A stretch of 37,783 nt of DNA from a virus, in the IMG/VR virus record IMGVR_UViG_3300033553_000843, positions 1 through 37,783 of that record; one strand, 5' to 3'. The notes below the pieces were generated by a model. The model ran no database searches. It saw nothing but the letters and a program-made list of their open reading frames with translations, and had not been told where the DNA came from. Positions 30,307 through 37,783 of this stretch are shown here, in pieces (position 1 is the first letter of the stretch; each line of letters starts with the position of its first letter). The position numbers and the translations under genes were made by a program.

Positions 30307-30507
30307 TCATTTTTTTAATGTTTCATAGAGTTTGGTAAAAACCTCCTTTTGTCCATCCTGCCATTTTTTAAAGAGTTTTTTTCCTGTCTTTAAAAACTTA
30401 TCGTCCTTTGTGATGACAAATTTTGTGAGAAGTTGCTCTCTTATTGGTAGCACGTCATATCCTTTGTCATTGCAAAAATTTATCATTTCAATCAGTGATG
30501 GGTTCAT
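30307..30507 (-). CDS. small hypothetical protein
   Basis: 66 aa, helical, with the basic stretch KTGKKLFKKWQDGQKEV and a C-terminal YETLKK. Its start lies 20 nt inside the VRR-NUC gene, so the two are translated together. No family is recognised. A partner of the nuclease is possible only by position. Confidence 0.55.
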   Translation of the reverse strand: MNPSLIEMINFCNDKGYDVLPIREQLLTKFVITKDDKFLKTGKKLFKKWQDGQKEVFTKLYETLKK

Positions 30508-30736
30508 AGTTTACCGTTGCTTTGATTCCTAAATCGTTCAATTCTTTTATTCTATATTCTTGGAGTTTTGAAAGAACTCCTTTTTTTCCTTTCACTTCTA
30601 TAAATTGCACCTCATTCGGTTTTATAGCCACGATGTCAGGGATTCCCGATTTGTTCGTTTTTATGAGTTTCAGGACATACCATCCATCTTTCTCAAGTTC
30701 CTTAATAAGTTTTGACTGGTACTTTGCTTCGCTCAT
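30488..30736 (-). CDS. VRR-NUC domain nuclease
   Basis: 82 aa, a stand-alone VRR-NUC domain. The conserved order is E3, GIPDIVAI with D34, QFIEVKGKKG with E47 and K49, and Q59. These match the PD-(D/E)xK active site of the family. Phage VRR-NUC proteins are thought to process branched or flap DNA and normally sit beside helicases, as here. The gene overlaps the SF2 helicase by 35 nt and the following gene by 20 nt. Confidence 0.85.
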   Translation of the reverse strand: MSEAKYQSKLIKELEKDGWYVLKLIKTNKSGIPDIVAIKPNEVQFIEVKGKKGVLSKLQEYRIKELNDLGIKATVNYEPITD

Positions 30737-31952
30737 AGTGCTTCAGTGTATAGTTCTTTTTGTTCATTACTGTTTGGTAAATCTGTTGCTCGATACCATT
30801 TTCGGAGAAAATCCAATAAACATTATTTACTAATCTTTCTTTTGTGGTCATTCTATCCTTACTCTGAAAGTAGCTGGTGGCCGAAAAGTCAATATTGAAC
30901 ATGACCAGACATTCGGCATTTTTCAGGCTTATTCCTTCACGTCCTGCCACTATCTGGAGTGCTATGTTCTTATTGCTGTTATTGAACTCATTGATGTCTG
31001 TGGTCATATCATGTCCAAATACTTTTTTAAGTAATTCTAATTCTTCAGTAAACTTGTAGAATATTGCTATCTTTTTTCCATTAAAGCGATCTCTTATGAA
31101 TTCTGCCTTTGATCGATCAATGATAACCGCTGTCCCATCTTCCAGCTTCACGGTTCCAGAGTATAACTGATGAACCTTTTGCATAAGTTTGACAGGCGTG
31201 TCGGCTAATATTACGCCTCCATTCTTTCCTGTGAACACAAGGTCGCGCTCAAGTATCTTTATAAGATCGTAAGTGGTCCGTTTCATTGGCACCGTAAGTA
31301 TGTGCTCACTTACCTTTGACGTGAATCCAGCTTCTGCTTGTGTATATGTCAAGATATACTTTCGTGTATAGGTTTGTATCAGTTTTATGTTCGCATCAGA
31401 ATAGTCGTTGACTTGATTTCCGTGAGCCACATAGCGTTTTTTGACGTTCACGAACACGTTTGCCCATTTATAGAAATTGCTTTCGGGAAAAGGGCTGTAT
31501 TCACTTATCCAAAGTTGATGGTATATCTGTGAATAGCTTTCAGGTGTCAGCGTTCCCGATAAAAGAATCATTCTTTTGTTGCCTATTATTTTCTTGATGT
31601 TCTTTGTCCTTTGGCTTGGCTTTGGAAAAGCACCAAGGGAGTGTGATTCGTCGATGATGATAAGGTCATATTTTTTACTGTCAATTTTATGGACGCTCTC
31701 ATAATTTATCTGGTCTACCTCGAAGGATGGATTTAAAAGTTTATGGTCATTATCGATTGTTTTGGATTCAATCACTTTCTTTTTGGTAATGAAAAGCACG
31801 CTTTTGCATCCCGCTTTTTCAGCGGTTAAAAATGCGGTAATTGTCTTTCCAGTCCTGACTTGCATCGATAGAACCAATATTTTAAGTGTGTTCAATATTA
31901 TAAACCCTTTATCACTGATCTCTTCTTGATATTCTCTTGCTTTAAATTCCAT
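30702..31952 (-). CDS. SF2 (SNF2-like) DNA helicase / ATPase
   Basis: 416 aa with SF2 motifs in order: Walker A QVRTGKTI (31-38), DESH Walker B (101-104), SGT motif III (132-134), GREGISL motif V (337-343) and QSKDRM motif VI (363-368). It is compact, lacking extra domains, like the phage SNF2-type helicases that act with a VRR-NUC protein and a primase-helicase. It could load replication proteins or drive recombination-dependent replication. It lies 2 nt from the primase-helicase gene. Confidence 0.88.
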   Translation of the reverse strand: MEFKAREYQEEISDKGFIILNTLKILVLSMQVRTGKTITAFLTAEKAGCKSVLFITKKKVIESKTIDNDHKLLNPSFEVDQINYESVHKIDSKKYDLIIIDESHSLGAFPKPSQRTKNIKKIIGNKRMILLSGTLTPESYSQIYHQLWISEYSPFPESNFYKWANVFVNVKKRYVAHGNQVNDYSDANIKLIQTYTRKYILTYTQAEAGFTSKVSEHILTVPMKRTTYDLIKILERDLVFTGKNGGVILADTPVKLMQKVHQLYSGTVKLEDGTAVIIDRSKAEFIRDRFNGKKIAIFYKFTEELELLKKVFGHDMTTDINEFNNSNKNIALQIVAGREGISLKNAECLVMFNIDFSATSYFQSKDRMTTKERLVNNVYWIFSENGIEQQIYQTVMNKKNYTLKHYERSKVPVKTY

Positions 31953-31954
31953 AA

Positions 31955-34300
31955 TTAAAAAGGTATGTGTTCAACTTCCTCCAGTTCTTTGACCTCCATA
32001 TCCTTGGTGATGACCGAAAACCATCGTATTCCATTTGTATTACCATCTAGGTACTCCGAGTCTGAAAAGCTTGCCCATTTCTGAACCCATATATTGAAGG
32101 TCTTTCTATTTAGCCATTTCTTGAAATCCGGATATTCATTGGTGAAGTTCTCGAAAGCTTCCGCTTTACTGGTCCTATCGAATTCCTGACCATCGTTCAC
32201 CCATTGCATGAACTCCATACTGGTTTCAATGATGAACTTGCGTTTTTTAAGGTTTTTGGCATTATGCTGCTGAATGAGTCCATGGGTCAGATAGCATTGA
32301 AGGCAATAGACCATATAATTGTCAAAGGCCCTAAAGTCATCATCAGACCAATCATCAAAAAGATTGCGCTTAAAATCATCATACGGTGTCAGCTTTTTTC
32401 CATAAAATTGTGCGATCTCAAGCTCATGTCGTCGCCTGTCATGGCTATTACCTTCACCTTTTATAGCGTAGTTGGTGCTTATCAACATCTTTGGGCTGTC
32501 CTCTACCGATAATTTTAGGGCATCTTTATTTTTTCTTTCAATGGTGATGCCCTCGGTTACGAGGGAAAATTTGCTCTCAAAATCGAAGTTCTTTTTTACG
32601 TCATCAAATACAAGGACATGTGTGTCCGGTGTGACGGTCTGATATGCGAAGTTCTTTTTATCGTCAAAGCTTTTGCCGTCCAAGATTGACACCTTTCTGA
32701 TCTGTCTTATACCTTGCACGAACAACCCTTTTCCAGTCCCTCCTTCTGGGTTGTTGGATATCTCTTCGTCATTCAAAATAATAGCTTTGTTGTTCATTTT
32801 GTTCTTATATCCGGAAAGTAGATATCCTATCGCACACTCCATTGGCAGCGGTTCATTGTGCGTGATGTTGATTATGAACTGACGATAATCGTTATCCTTT
32901 GATTTTTGATTTTGGAAATTCCTGTTTATTATCTGGCTGTTCCAGATGTAGCCTTCAACATCAACATATTCCTCAAGTTTTGCACTATCTTTTTTGATCT
33001 TAAGTATGCCGTTTTTGAATGCAATAAAAGAGGTATCCTTTTGATCCCTCAATATCTCAAGCTCTATGCTCTCAAGCATCAAAAGGAAATTTTCTGAAAA
33101 AATATTGCCATAGTTTGAGCAGTATCGCCAAACGTCGAACTCATTTCTGTCAAGAAGGAAGTCGAGCACATAATCTTTTATTTTTTCTACCGATGTTTCT
33201 GATACGATGTTCGACTGTATCTTCACCCATATAGGTTTTTGGGCACCAAACGGAAAGTATTTTTTAAAGCCACTTCTTTCCAGGAACCATTTATATTTTA
33301 GTGGGTCTATTTTAGGTTTCTTTTTTTCAAAATACCAAAAATCGTCATGGCTTTTTTCCTCTTTGATGATCTCATAGGATTCCTCATTGATCTTGTGGAT
33401 CTTTAGCACTTCATCCTTTCCCTTGTTCAGGTCCTTTCTGATCCGCTCTATACGATTATAGTCCTCAAAATATTTAGAGTTGAATGTCCGTGTCCTGTAT
33501 GCGCTTTTAATAGCAGTAAGGGACTCACGCTCCGAAAATTCACCAGACACCACATTGTTCAAAATATATCCCTCGGCCATTGTCTGGGTGACACCATATT
33601 CACAGAATGCTCCTGATATATCAAATATGAAAGAGTTTCTTTCGCCATCTACAAAATCTTTTTTCCAGTCCCATTCCATTATTTTGTCAATGATGATGTC
33701 CTCATTGCTTATGGGAATTATTGGAGCTCTTTCTACGCGATCAAAACCCTCGTCCTTTATAATTGGTGAGTAAATTTCAGCCTCATAATTGATATAGATG
33801 TCTGGATCATAGCTTTCAAAACATACCCTATCGACATTTGAATTTGATATGTCAAAATACTTATAGTCGTATTCTTTCTGGAAGGCCTTGAAATATTGGG
33901 GATGTGTTTCTTTTGTCAGTGAGTTGGGCACTCTTAAAACGGCTTTTATGCCATTACCGCTTGGTGAGATAAAAAGTGTAACAAAATGGTTGTTTTCTTT
34001 CAATTTCTCAAGATGTTCCATCATCACCTCATTTGATGGATATTTATCAAAGTCAAGTATCATCAATCCTGAATGTTGTTTCAGTGACCTACTGTTTCTT
34101 TCAGTAAACTCACCTGCAAAAAGTATGGATGGAAGTCTTTTCTTGATTTCTTTATTTCCCTGTCTTATATCCTCTATCAGATTTTTAGACTTTCCTTGTC
34201 TGATTCGCTCGATGGATTTCCAGAGAGGGACGATATAAGGGACGTCTGTTGATTTAAAAAGGTCCTTAAAAATTGAAATTTGTGTATTTCTGATATCCAT
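31955..34300 (-). CDS. primase-like / SF3 helicase replication protein (VirE_N-BT4734-like)
   Basis: 781 aa. The N-terminal domain (about 60-130) has LMILDFDKY (79-87) and ISPSGNGIKAVLRVP (111-125), the signature of the BT4734/VirE_N domain and related archaeo-eukaryotic primase folds. The C-terminal half is a D5-like SF3 helicase: Walker A NPEGGTGKG (517-525), Walker B HVLVFDDV (561-568), motif C with N610 (ISTNYAIKG) and an arginine cluster DRRRHE (621-626). The middle links them. It is the replication initiator and helicase of the phage. The gene starts directly after the repeat-rich spacer 34312-34488, which may be its site of action. Confidence 0.88.
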   Translation of the reverse strand: MDIRNTQISIFKDLFKSTDVPYIVPLWKSIERIRQGKSKNLIEDIRQGNKEIKKRLPSILFAGEFTERNSRSLKQHSGLMILDFDKYPSNEVMMEHLEKLKENNHFVTLFISPSGNGIKAVLRVPNSLTKETHPQYFKAFQKEYDYKYFDISNSNVDRVCFESYDPDIYINYEAEIYSPIIKDEGFDRVERAPIIPISNEDIIIDKIMEWDWKKDFVDGERNSFIFDISGAFCEYGVTQTMAEGYILNNVVSGEFSERESLTAIKSAYRTRTFNSKYFEDYNRIERIRKDLNKGKDEVLKIHKINEESYEIIKEEKSHDDFWYFEKKKPKIDPLKYKWFLERSGFKKYFPFGAQKPIWVKIQSNIVSETSVEKIKDYVLDFLLDRNEFDVWRYCSNYGNIFSENFLLMLESIELEILRDQKDTSFIAFKNGILKIKKDSAKLEEYVDVEGYIWNSQIINRNFQNQKSKDNDYRQFIINITHNEPLPMECAIGYLLSGYKNKMNNKAIILNDEEISNNPEGGTGKGLFVQGIRQIRKVSILDGKSFDDKKNFAYQTVTPDTHVLVFDDVKKNFDFESKFSLVTEGITIERKNKDALKLSVEDSPKMLISTNYAIKGEGNSHDRRRHELEIAQFYGKKLTPYDDFKRNLFDDWSDDDFRAFDNYMVYCLQCYLTHGLIQQHNAKNLKKRKFIIETSMEFMQWVNDGQEFDRTSKAEAFENFTNEYPDFKKWLNRKTFNIWVQKWASFSDSEYLDGNTNGIRWFSVITKDMEVKELEEVEHIPF

Positions 34301-34311
34301 AATTAATTTAA

Positions 34312-34488
34312 GTGTTGCGGTGTTGCGTTTTTAGATTTACGTGTTGCGCTCAAAGTACAAGTGTTTGTTGGGGTTTCAAGCGTTTCGCAACACATGACAC
34401 GCATAAATTTGTTTTTTTGACCCCCCCTTAAAATAAATATCCGTTTTTTTCTCTGGGGGAGAGTAGGGAAAAGGGCCTTATGTGTTGC
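34312..34488. repeat. GTGTTGC repeats in the spacer before the replication gene
   Basis: The 7-mer GTGTTGC occurs at 34312-34318, 34320-34326, 34341-34347 and 34482-34488, and once inverted at 34387-34393. The spacer (34301-34521) has no gene. It also holds a run of C (about 34421-34427) next to a T-run and an imperfect hairpin AAAAGGGC/GCCCTTTT near 34468-34516. Such short repeats beside an initiator gene may be binding sites for the initiator or for a regulator. Confidence 0.5.
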
Positions 34489-34521
34489 ATGTGTTTTTTG
34501 CTCATAAAGCCCTTTTTGGTT

Positions 34522-35247
34522 TTAAATATCCAGTTCATCAACCAATTCTTCTGCGTTTTTCTCATACTCATCGACCACGCTTCCATCTCTAAACGGTTTA
34601 TCTTCAAGGTAGCCTCTCATATAATCCCCTAACATGGAAGCTGTTTCGGATGCCATTTTATCGGTTTTATCTGTAATTCTTTTACCGAACTCAAACTCTG
34701 GTATGGAATATTTCACACTTCCGCTTTTGCCTTCTGCTGCGGCATTGATCTCTATCCAATGATAGTCCAGATTGCTTTGGTTGTCATTATAGAATTCTGA
34801 CCATCCCTTTTTGTCCTTTCCATCTATGGATTTTTCTTTTTTGATGCCACCTACTGCGGATCCCTTTAGCTGTATGTTTGCCATAGATCCATCTTCAAGC
34901 ATTACATAAATACTTCTGGCGTAGTTTCCCCCAGCGTTTTTTACCTTATCCTTGATGTCCTTGTAAAATCCGGAGGCTATCTCACCGCCCTTAAAGGCTT
35001 TGACCTCCAGTAGGGTGTTACCAATGGAATAGACCTCGTTTGAGTAGATACCACTTTCGCTTTTGTCGTGCCACCCCTTTACGGTGTGATAGTGTTCGAT
35101 GAAAAGAAACTTTAATGGTAGCTCTACGCTAATGTTCTCTTTCAGCTCTTTGTCATAATAAGAGAAACACTTGTCATTGCTTTTCCATTCAAGGAATTTC
35201 GTTGCAGGGTTTCTGCTTTCTGTTGTTGGGCGTTCTAATCGTGCCAT
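34522..35247 (-). CDS. candidate ssDNA-binding-like protein
   Basis: 241 aa beginning MARLERPTTESRNPATKFLE. The body is strand-rich and hydrophilic (SIYVMLEDGSMANIQLKGSA, WIEINAAAEGKSGSVKYSIP). The last residues are acidic (DEYEKNAEELVDELDI), as in single-strand DNA-binding proteins that recruit partners through an acidic tail. The gene sits just before the replication block. This fits a phage SSB or recombination accessory protein, but there is no decisive motif. The gene is followed by the 220-nt repeat-rich spacer. Confidence 0.5.
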   Translation of the reverse strand: MARLERPTTESRNPATKFLEWKSNDKCFSYYDKELKENISVELPLKFLFIEHYHTVKGWHDKSESGIYSNEVYSIGNTLLEVKAFKGGEIASGFYKDIKDKVKNAGGNYARSIYVMLEDGSMANIQLKGSAVGGIKKEKSIDGKDKKGWSEFYNDNQSNLDYHWIEINAAAEGKSGSVKYSIPEFEFGKRITDKTDKMASETASMLGDYMRGYLEDKPFRDGSVVDEYEKNAEELVDELDI

Positions 35248-35306
35248 AATATTGATTTATTTATCTTGCGGAATGAGATACGGCACTCCGCTAACCGTTT
35301 TTGTTT

Positions 35307-35750
35307 TTAGAAACTGATTGCCAAAGACGATTTCCTTGGAGTTGTTGAAACTTTTGGAACTTTAACACCCTCTTCATCATAAAAATCAATGTCAGATTTA
35401 AGGGCTGTTTTCAAAAGGCTTTCGCGGTGTGCCAGTTGTCCTTTTATTTCAAGATATTTCTCATCTTCTGCATAGTTTATTGAGTCGCCACCGCTGCGAT
35501 AAGTACCCTTTAGACCGAACGCTTCAAAGTTTTCATCAGGAAGGTTTGATTTCAAAACCCCCTCAATAACGTTTAAGGCCTCTTTAAGCCTTATGGCCTG
35601 TGCATACAGTTCCTCTGGATTGTGGTTGCCATCATCTATCAACTTTTTAGCGAAAGCGGTCGAGGATTTTGTAATTTCTTTTTTTGTCGGTAAAAAATTT
35701 GATGTGGCTACTTCTGCTTCGCGCATCAAAAAAAATAGTTCTTTGCTCAT
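35307..35750 (-). CDS. hypothetical early protein
   Basis: 147 aa, largely helical (PEELYAQAIRLKEALNVIEG) with a hydrophilic middle and a C-terminal KVSTTPRKSSLAISF. The last stretch resembles the tails of small proteins found beside single-strand binding and recombination genes in Bacteroidota phages. No enzyme motif is visible. It is separated from the ssDNA-binding-like gene by 59 nt. Confidence 0.55.
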   Translation of the reverse strand: MSKELFFLMREAEVATSNFLPTKKEITKSSTAFAKKLIDDGNHNPEELYAQAIRLKEALNVIEGVLKSNLPDENFEAFGLKGTYRSGGDSINYAEDEKYLEIKGQLAHRESLLKTALKSDIDFYDEEGVKVPKVSTTPRKSSLAISF

Positions 35751-35767
35751 AATTTCTTGGTTTTAAT

Positions 35768-36058
35768 TTAAAGATTGAATGATATTATCCCGGTTGGAAG
35801 ATTGACCATTGAATTGGTATTTAATGGACTTACATATTCCAATATTTTTTTTATAGCATCCCTGCGCTCTCTCATGTCCTCCTCATTTGCTCTTTGATAT
35901 AGAGCTGCAATGCGTTTTTTTCTAGCTTGGAAACCATCTTCTATAATCTGCTCCATTGACATTTTTGATTGTTCAACCATAAGGTCATCCCATTTGGATT
36001 TTAAAAAATCAAGCCTTTTATCATAAGAGCCTTTTTTTATGTAGTTGTTGGATTTCAT
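35768..36058 (-). CDS. hypothetical helical early protein
   Basis: 96 aa, rich in charged residues. Its central helix is MEQIIEDGFQARKKRIAALY, followed by RANEEDMRERRDAIKKILEY. The start overlaps the stop of the upstream gene by 4 nt. No family is recognised. It could be a small DNA-binding or scaffold-like protein of the early operon. Confidence 0.55.
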   Translation of the reverse strand: MKSNNYIKKGSYDKRLDFLKSKWDDLMVEQSKMSMEQIIEDGFQARKKRIAALYQRANEEDMRERRDAIKKILEYVSPLNTNSMVNLPTGIISFNL

Positions 36059-36351
36059 GGCTCAAGTGCTTTATTGATTGCTTTTTCTGCCTTTTCAAGA
36101 ACAATACTTAAAGAGTGTTGCTCTAAATATGGAATTGCGCTTTTTAGTGCTTCCAATAAATCGGGTGCTGCCGCTATTAGTTTAGCGTTGGCAATTCCAA
36201 CCTCTCTAATAGGGTCGTTTTTTGTCCAATCACCCTCTCCTGTGTTGTAATGCTTTGCTTGTGCTATTCGTATGTCTTCACAAAATATATCTGTTTCAAG
36301 ACCGTGTTTTAGATTAACAATCCAATCTCCTTTTGTTCCTTTAAATTCCAT
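36055..36351 (-). CDS. conserved small phage protein with NAKLIAAAPDLLEAL motif
   Basis: 98 aa. Residues near 54-70 read NAKLIAAAPDLLEALKSA, a stretch widespread in small early phage proteins of many hosts. The N terminus (KGTKGDWIVN) forms a strand region. Roles of the family are unknown. It is coupled by a 4-nt overlap to the following gene. Confidence 0.65.
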   Translation of the reverse strand: MEFKGTKGDWIVNLKHGLETDIFCEDIRIAQAKHYNTGEGDWTKNDPIREVGIANAKLIAAAPDLLEALKSAIPYLEQHSLSIVLEKAEKAINKALEP

Positions 36352-36354
36352 AGT

Positions 36355-36507
36355 TTACAGTGTTTGAAATTCTTCTACTTCCATTGACGCAATCTTTACC
36401 TCTCTGAAAAAATCATCCATAAATTTCTTTTCCTGGAAGTTCAGTTCTTGGTAGGACTTTCCGTTTACCAACCATTTTCCGTTTGTTTTGGTTATTTCAA
36501 TTTTCAT
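36355..36507 (-). CDS. small hypothetical protein
   Basis: 50 aa, MKIEITKTNGKWLVNGKSYQ onward, with a helical acidic second half. It overlaps the upstream gene by 11 nt and ends 3 nt before the next start, so it is likely translated. The opening strand pair (IEITKTNGKWLVNGKSY) resembles small beta domains in phage early regions. No role is known. Confidence 0.6.
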   Translation of the reverse strand: MKIEITKTNGKWLVNGKSYQELNFQEKKFMDDFFREVKIASMEVEEFQTL

Positions 36508-36739
36508 GGTCTGGAATTAAGGTGTTCGGATTAAAATCTATGCCTGTTGAAAAACTTATCATCGCATATAAAAAGCGTGTTGCAACCTCACTTCCCTCGC
36601 ACAATGTCAATGCGCGGTGGTAGAAGTCTGAAAGTTCTTTATCAGTGGTTGTGGATTGGTGCTCATCATACAGTTTTGTCAGGTCCAAATTGATCAATGG
36701 GTTTCCTATTTGGATTTTTTTCAGTAAATTTGCTTTCAT
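36497..36739 (-). CDS. hypothetical early protein
   Basis: 80 aa, with a helical middle (DKELSDFYHRALTLCEGSEV) followed by ATRFLYAMISFSTGID. No family is recognised. It overlaps the following small gene by 11 nt. A plus-strand hairpin with T-run lies 40 nt upstream of its start at 36780-36807. Confidence 0.55.
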   Translation of the reverse strand: MKANLLKKIQIGNPLINLDLTKLYDEHQSTTTDKELSDFYHRALTLCEGSEVATRFLYAMISFSTGIDFNPNTLIPDHEN

Positions 36740-36779
36740 AGGTTCTAGTTTTTAATTAGGATTTCGATTTATAGATTAG

Positions 36780-36807
36780 AGCCATTCCCCTAGAATGGCT
36801 TTTTTTT
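36780..36807 (+). terminator. plus-strand intrinsic terminator-like hairpin
   Basis: AGCCATTC-CCCTA-GAATGGCT is a perfect 8-bp stem followed by T7 reading on the plus strand. All genes here lie on the other strand. It therefore ends either an antisense transcript or nothing. The stop codon of the 38-aa frame lies in the loop. Confidence 0.55.
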
Positions 36808-36906
36808 GTTTCTTTCAATGATCATCTCCACTGCCACATAGAGAGCTATGCAAACAATTATGGTCGATATTATTTCAAGTGTTGTCACTGTTTCAAAGTT
36901 TATCAT
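36790..36906 (-). CDS. small single-pass membrane protein
   Basis: 38 aa, MINFETVTTLEIISTIIVCI then ALYVAVEMIIERNKKKPF: one hydrophobic helix (about 11-30) and a basic cytoplasmic tail. This is a normal topology for a small inner-membrane protein with its N terminus outside. Its TAG stop lies in the loop of the hairpin at 36780. Function unknown. Confidence 0.5.
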   Translation of the reverse strand: MINFETVTTLEIISTIIVCIALYVAVEMIIERNKKKPF

Positions 36907-36948
36907 AGGTGTAGGTTTTAGGTAGATTTGGGAAAGGAAAACTCGCTA

Positions 36949-37017
36949 TTAATCATCCTTTGTTTCATATAGCTCTGGAAAAAGCCAGAGCAGTATTTGG
37001 TCTATTATCCACTTCAT
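36949..37017 (-). CDS. very short coupled frame (22 aa)
   Basis: MKWIIDQILLWLFPELYETK followed by two aspartates, a short amphipathic helix. Its ATG overlaps the stop of the 66-aa gene in ATGA, as is common in this operon. Too short to assign. Confidence 0.35.
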   Translation of the reverse strand: MKWIIDQILLWLFPELYETKDD

Positions 37018-37214
37018 GTGTTTTGTTTAAGAGCCGTTTTCATTCTGTTCTTGATAAGTTGCTCTCGTTGGTGCATTGAGAGCACTGGTTTGGAAATTGA
37101 GCTGTCCGAACCACCAGACAGCTCCTCCTTCAGTGCCGCAGTGTCTTCTAAAAGACGGCGTGCATTGTTTTCCAATCTTTCAAGTTTCTCTATTATTAAT
37201 TGTTGATGGGTCAT
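37014..37214 (-). CDS. small coiled-coil hypothetical protein
   Basis: 66 aa with a heptad pattern at about 5-31 (IIEKLERLENNARRLLEDTA) and a basic C-terminal helix. No family is recognised. It lies 3 nt after the 72-aa gene. Confidence 0.55.
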   Translation of the reverse strand: MTHQQLIIEKLERLENNARRLLEDTAALKEELSGGSDSSISKPVLSMHQREQLIKNRMKTALKQNT

Positions 37215-37217
37215 GGC

Positions 37218-37436
37218 TTATTGATTTTGAAGTGAAATTTTTTCCTCAAGCATCTCAATCACCCTGTCCTCGTGCGCAGTGGGCACGGAAAAGAAACAGC
37301 TGAACCAATGGTTCTTAAGTGTTCCCGGTTTCTTTTTCAATTCTTTTGCGACCTCTCTAATGAAATCGGCCTTGTTATCCAGGCTCTGGTATTGATTCTG
37401 GATTGTCTCGTTTTTTGTAATTGTTTCTGTTTTCAT
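37218..37436 (-). CDS. small hypothetical early protein
   Basis: 72 aa, MKTETITKNETIQNQYQSLD onward, followed by a helical region (DNKADFIREVAKELKKKPGT) containing a KNHWF-SCFFSVP stretch and ending in an acidic helix. The opening helix-turn-helix-like shape is not strong enough to call a DNA-binding domain. It overlaps the LuxR-type gene by 4 nt. Confidence 0.55.
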   Translation of the reverse strand: MKTETITKNETIQNQYQSLDNKADFIREVAKELKKKPGTLKNHWFSCFFSVPTAHEDRVIEMLEEKISLQNQ

Positions 37437-37783
37437 AAGTATAAAGTGTCTTTTCTTGTTAATCTTGAGAACCTGGCCTCCTTGAAGTTTCTGGGCACCC
37501 TTCTTAAATCCATCTTTTGTGAGTACCCAATGATCCCAAACTGTAGGATCAGAAAAAGGATTGCTGCGAAATATTTCTTTGGATCCTCAAGGCTCAATAT
37601 GAATTTTACGACCAGCTCCAGATTGCTTCGGCTGTTGGTCTTTTTTCTCATATTGTAAGTGTGGTTATGTACCGTAACGGTTGCAACAAATAGATTTGAG
37701 GCCGCTTCCTTTTCTGTATATCCGAGAGCCAGTTCCTTGACTATCTCTCTTTCCCTATCGGTTAATTGGTCCAATATTCCCAT
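37433..37783 (-). CDS. LuxR-type HTH regulator with a membrane tail
   Basis: 116 aa from the ATG at the window edge, so an upstream start beyond the window is possible. Residues 4-65 are a GerE/LuxR DNA-binding domain: LTDREREIVKELALGYTEKE, then VATVTVHNHTYNMRKKTNSR. A hydrophobic helix (about 72-89, YFAAILFLILQFGIIGY) and a basic tail follow. There is no receiver or sensor domain. This small HTH-plus-membrane form is common in Bacteroidota mobile elements. As the first gene in the early direction it may control the early operon. Confidence 0.8.
   Translation of the reverse strand: MGILDQLTDREREIVKELALGYTEKEAASNLFVATVTVHNHTYNMRKKTNSRSNLELVVKFILSLEDPKKYFAAILFLILQFGIIGYSQKMDLRRVPRNFKEARFSRLTRKDTLYL

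Noticed and set aside
34404-34411. Plus-strand TAAATTTG promoter-like box in the spacer
   Set aside because: It has no convincing -33 element and would read into minus-strand genes without a terminator. The consensus is short and occurs often in AT-rich DNA.

Overview
The window is a contiguous piece of a tailed double-stranded DNA phage or prophage of a Bacteroidota host, most likely in the Flavobacteriia. Supporting signs are AT-rich DNA, A-rich start-codon contexts without Shine-Dalgarno sequences, repeated promoter elements of the Bacteroidota type (-7 box TAnnTTTG), and gene families typical of this phylum's phages. Every supported protein gene and the tRNA lie on the minus strand, so transcription runs from high to low coordinates. 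A long tape measure, tail chaperone genes and no visible sheath suggest a siphovirus. The tyrosine recombinase suggests a temperate life style, but no attachment site is resolved.

Layout in the direction of transcription. (1) 37.8-34.5 kb: a LuxR-type regulator with a membrane tail, then small early genes, many joined by 4-nt ATGA overlaps. A candidate ssDNA-binding-like protein ends the run. (2) 34.5-30.3 kb: a spacer with repeated GTGTTGC words (possible origin or control site), a primase-like/SF3 helicase protein, an SF2 helicase and a VRR-NUC nuclease. (3) 30.3-28.5 kb: small accessory genes, two of them paralogues, and a secreted outer-membrane-like protein. (4) 28.55-25.5 kb: a block in which a DNA cytosine methyltransferase and small genes are bounded by matched inverted repeats, resembling integron cassettes, next to a Xer-like tyrosine recombinase. 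(5) 25.5-21.8 kb: a PLD-family protein, the terminase small subunit, and a terminase large subunit interrupted by an intein. (6) 21.7-12.3 kb: portal, minor head protein, scaffold-like protein, major capsid protein, a CAU-anticodon tRNA, a free-standing HNH endonuclease and connector genes. (7) 12.3-0 kb: tail chaperone with a probable -1 frameshift, tape measure, distal tail proteins, tail fibre and a LamG-like protein. No lysis cassette is recognised, so it is probably outside the window.

The structural genes appear to be read as several units. At least four minus-strand sites carry a TAnnTTTG box directly downstream of a 15-nt palindrome (GAAAC-TA-GTTTC type) and a T-run. A fifth site has the box only. 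Three 5' leaders share a small hairpin whose stem varies in a compensating way.

Most unusual: the terminase intein sits two residues before the third nuclease aspartate and contains, in the -1 frame, a complete 209-codon HNH/zinc-finger endonuclease gene while the intein frame stays open throughout. Second is the cassette-like array at 26.47-28.55 kb, where each unit's terminal repeats match each other but differ from those of its neighbours.
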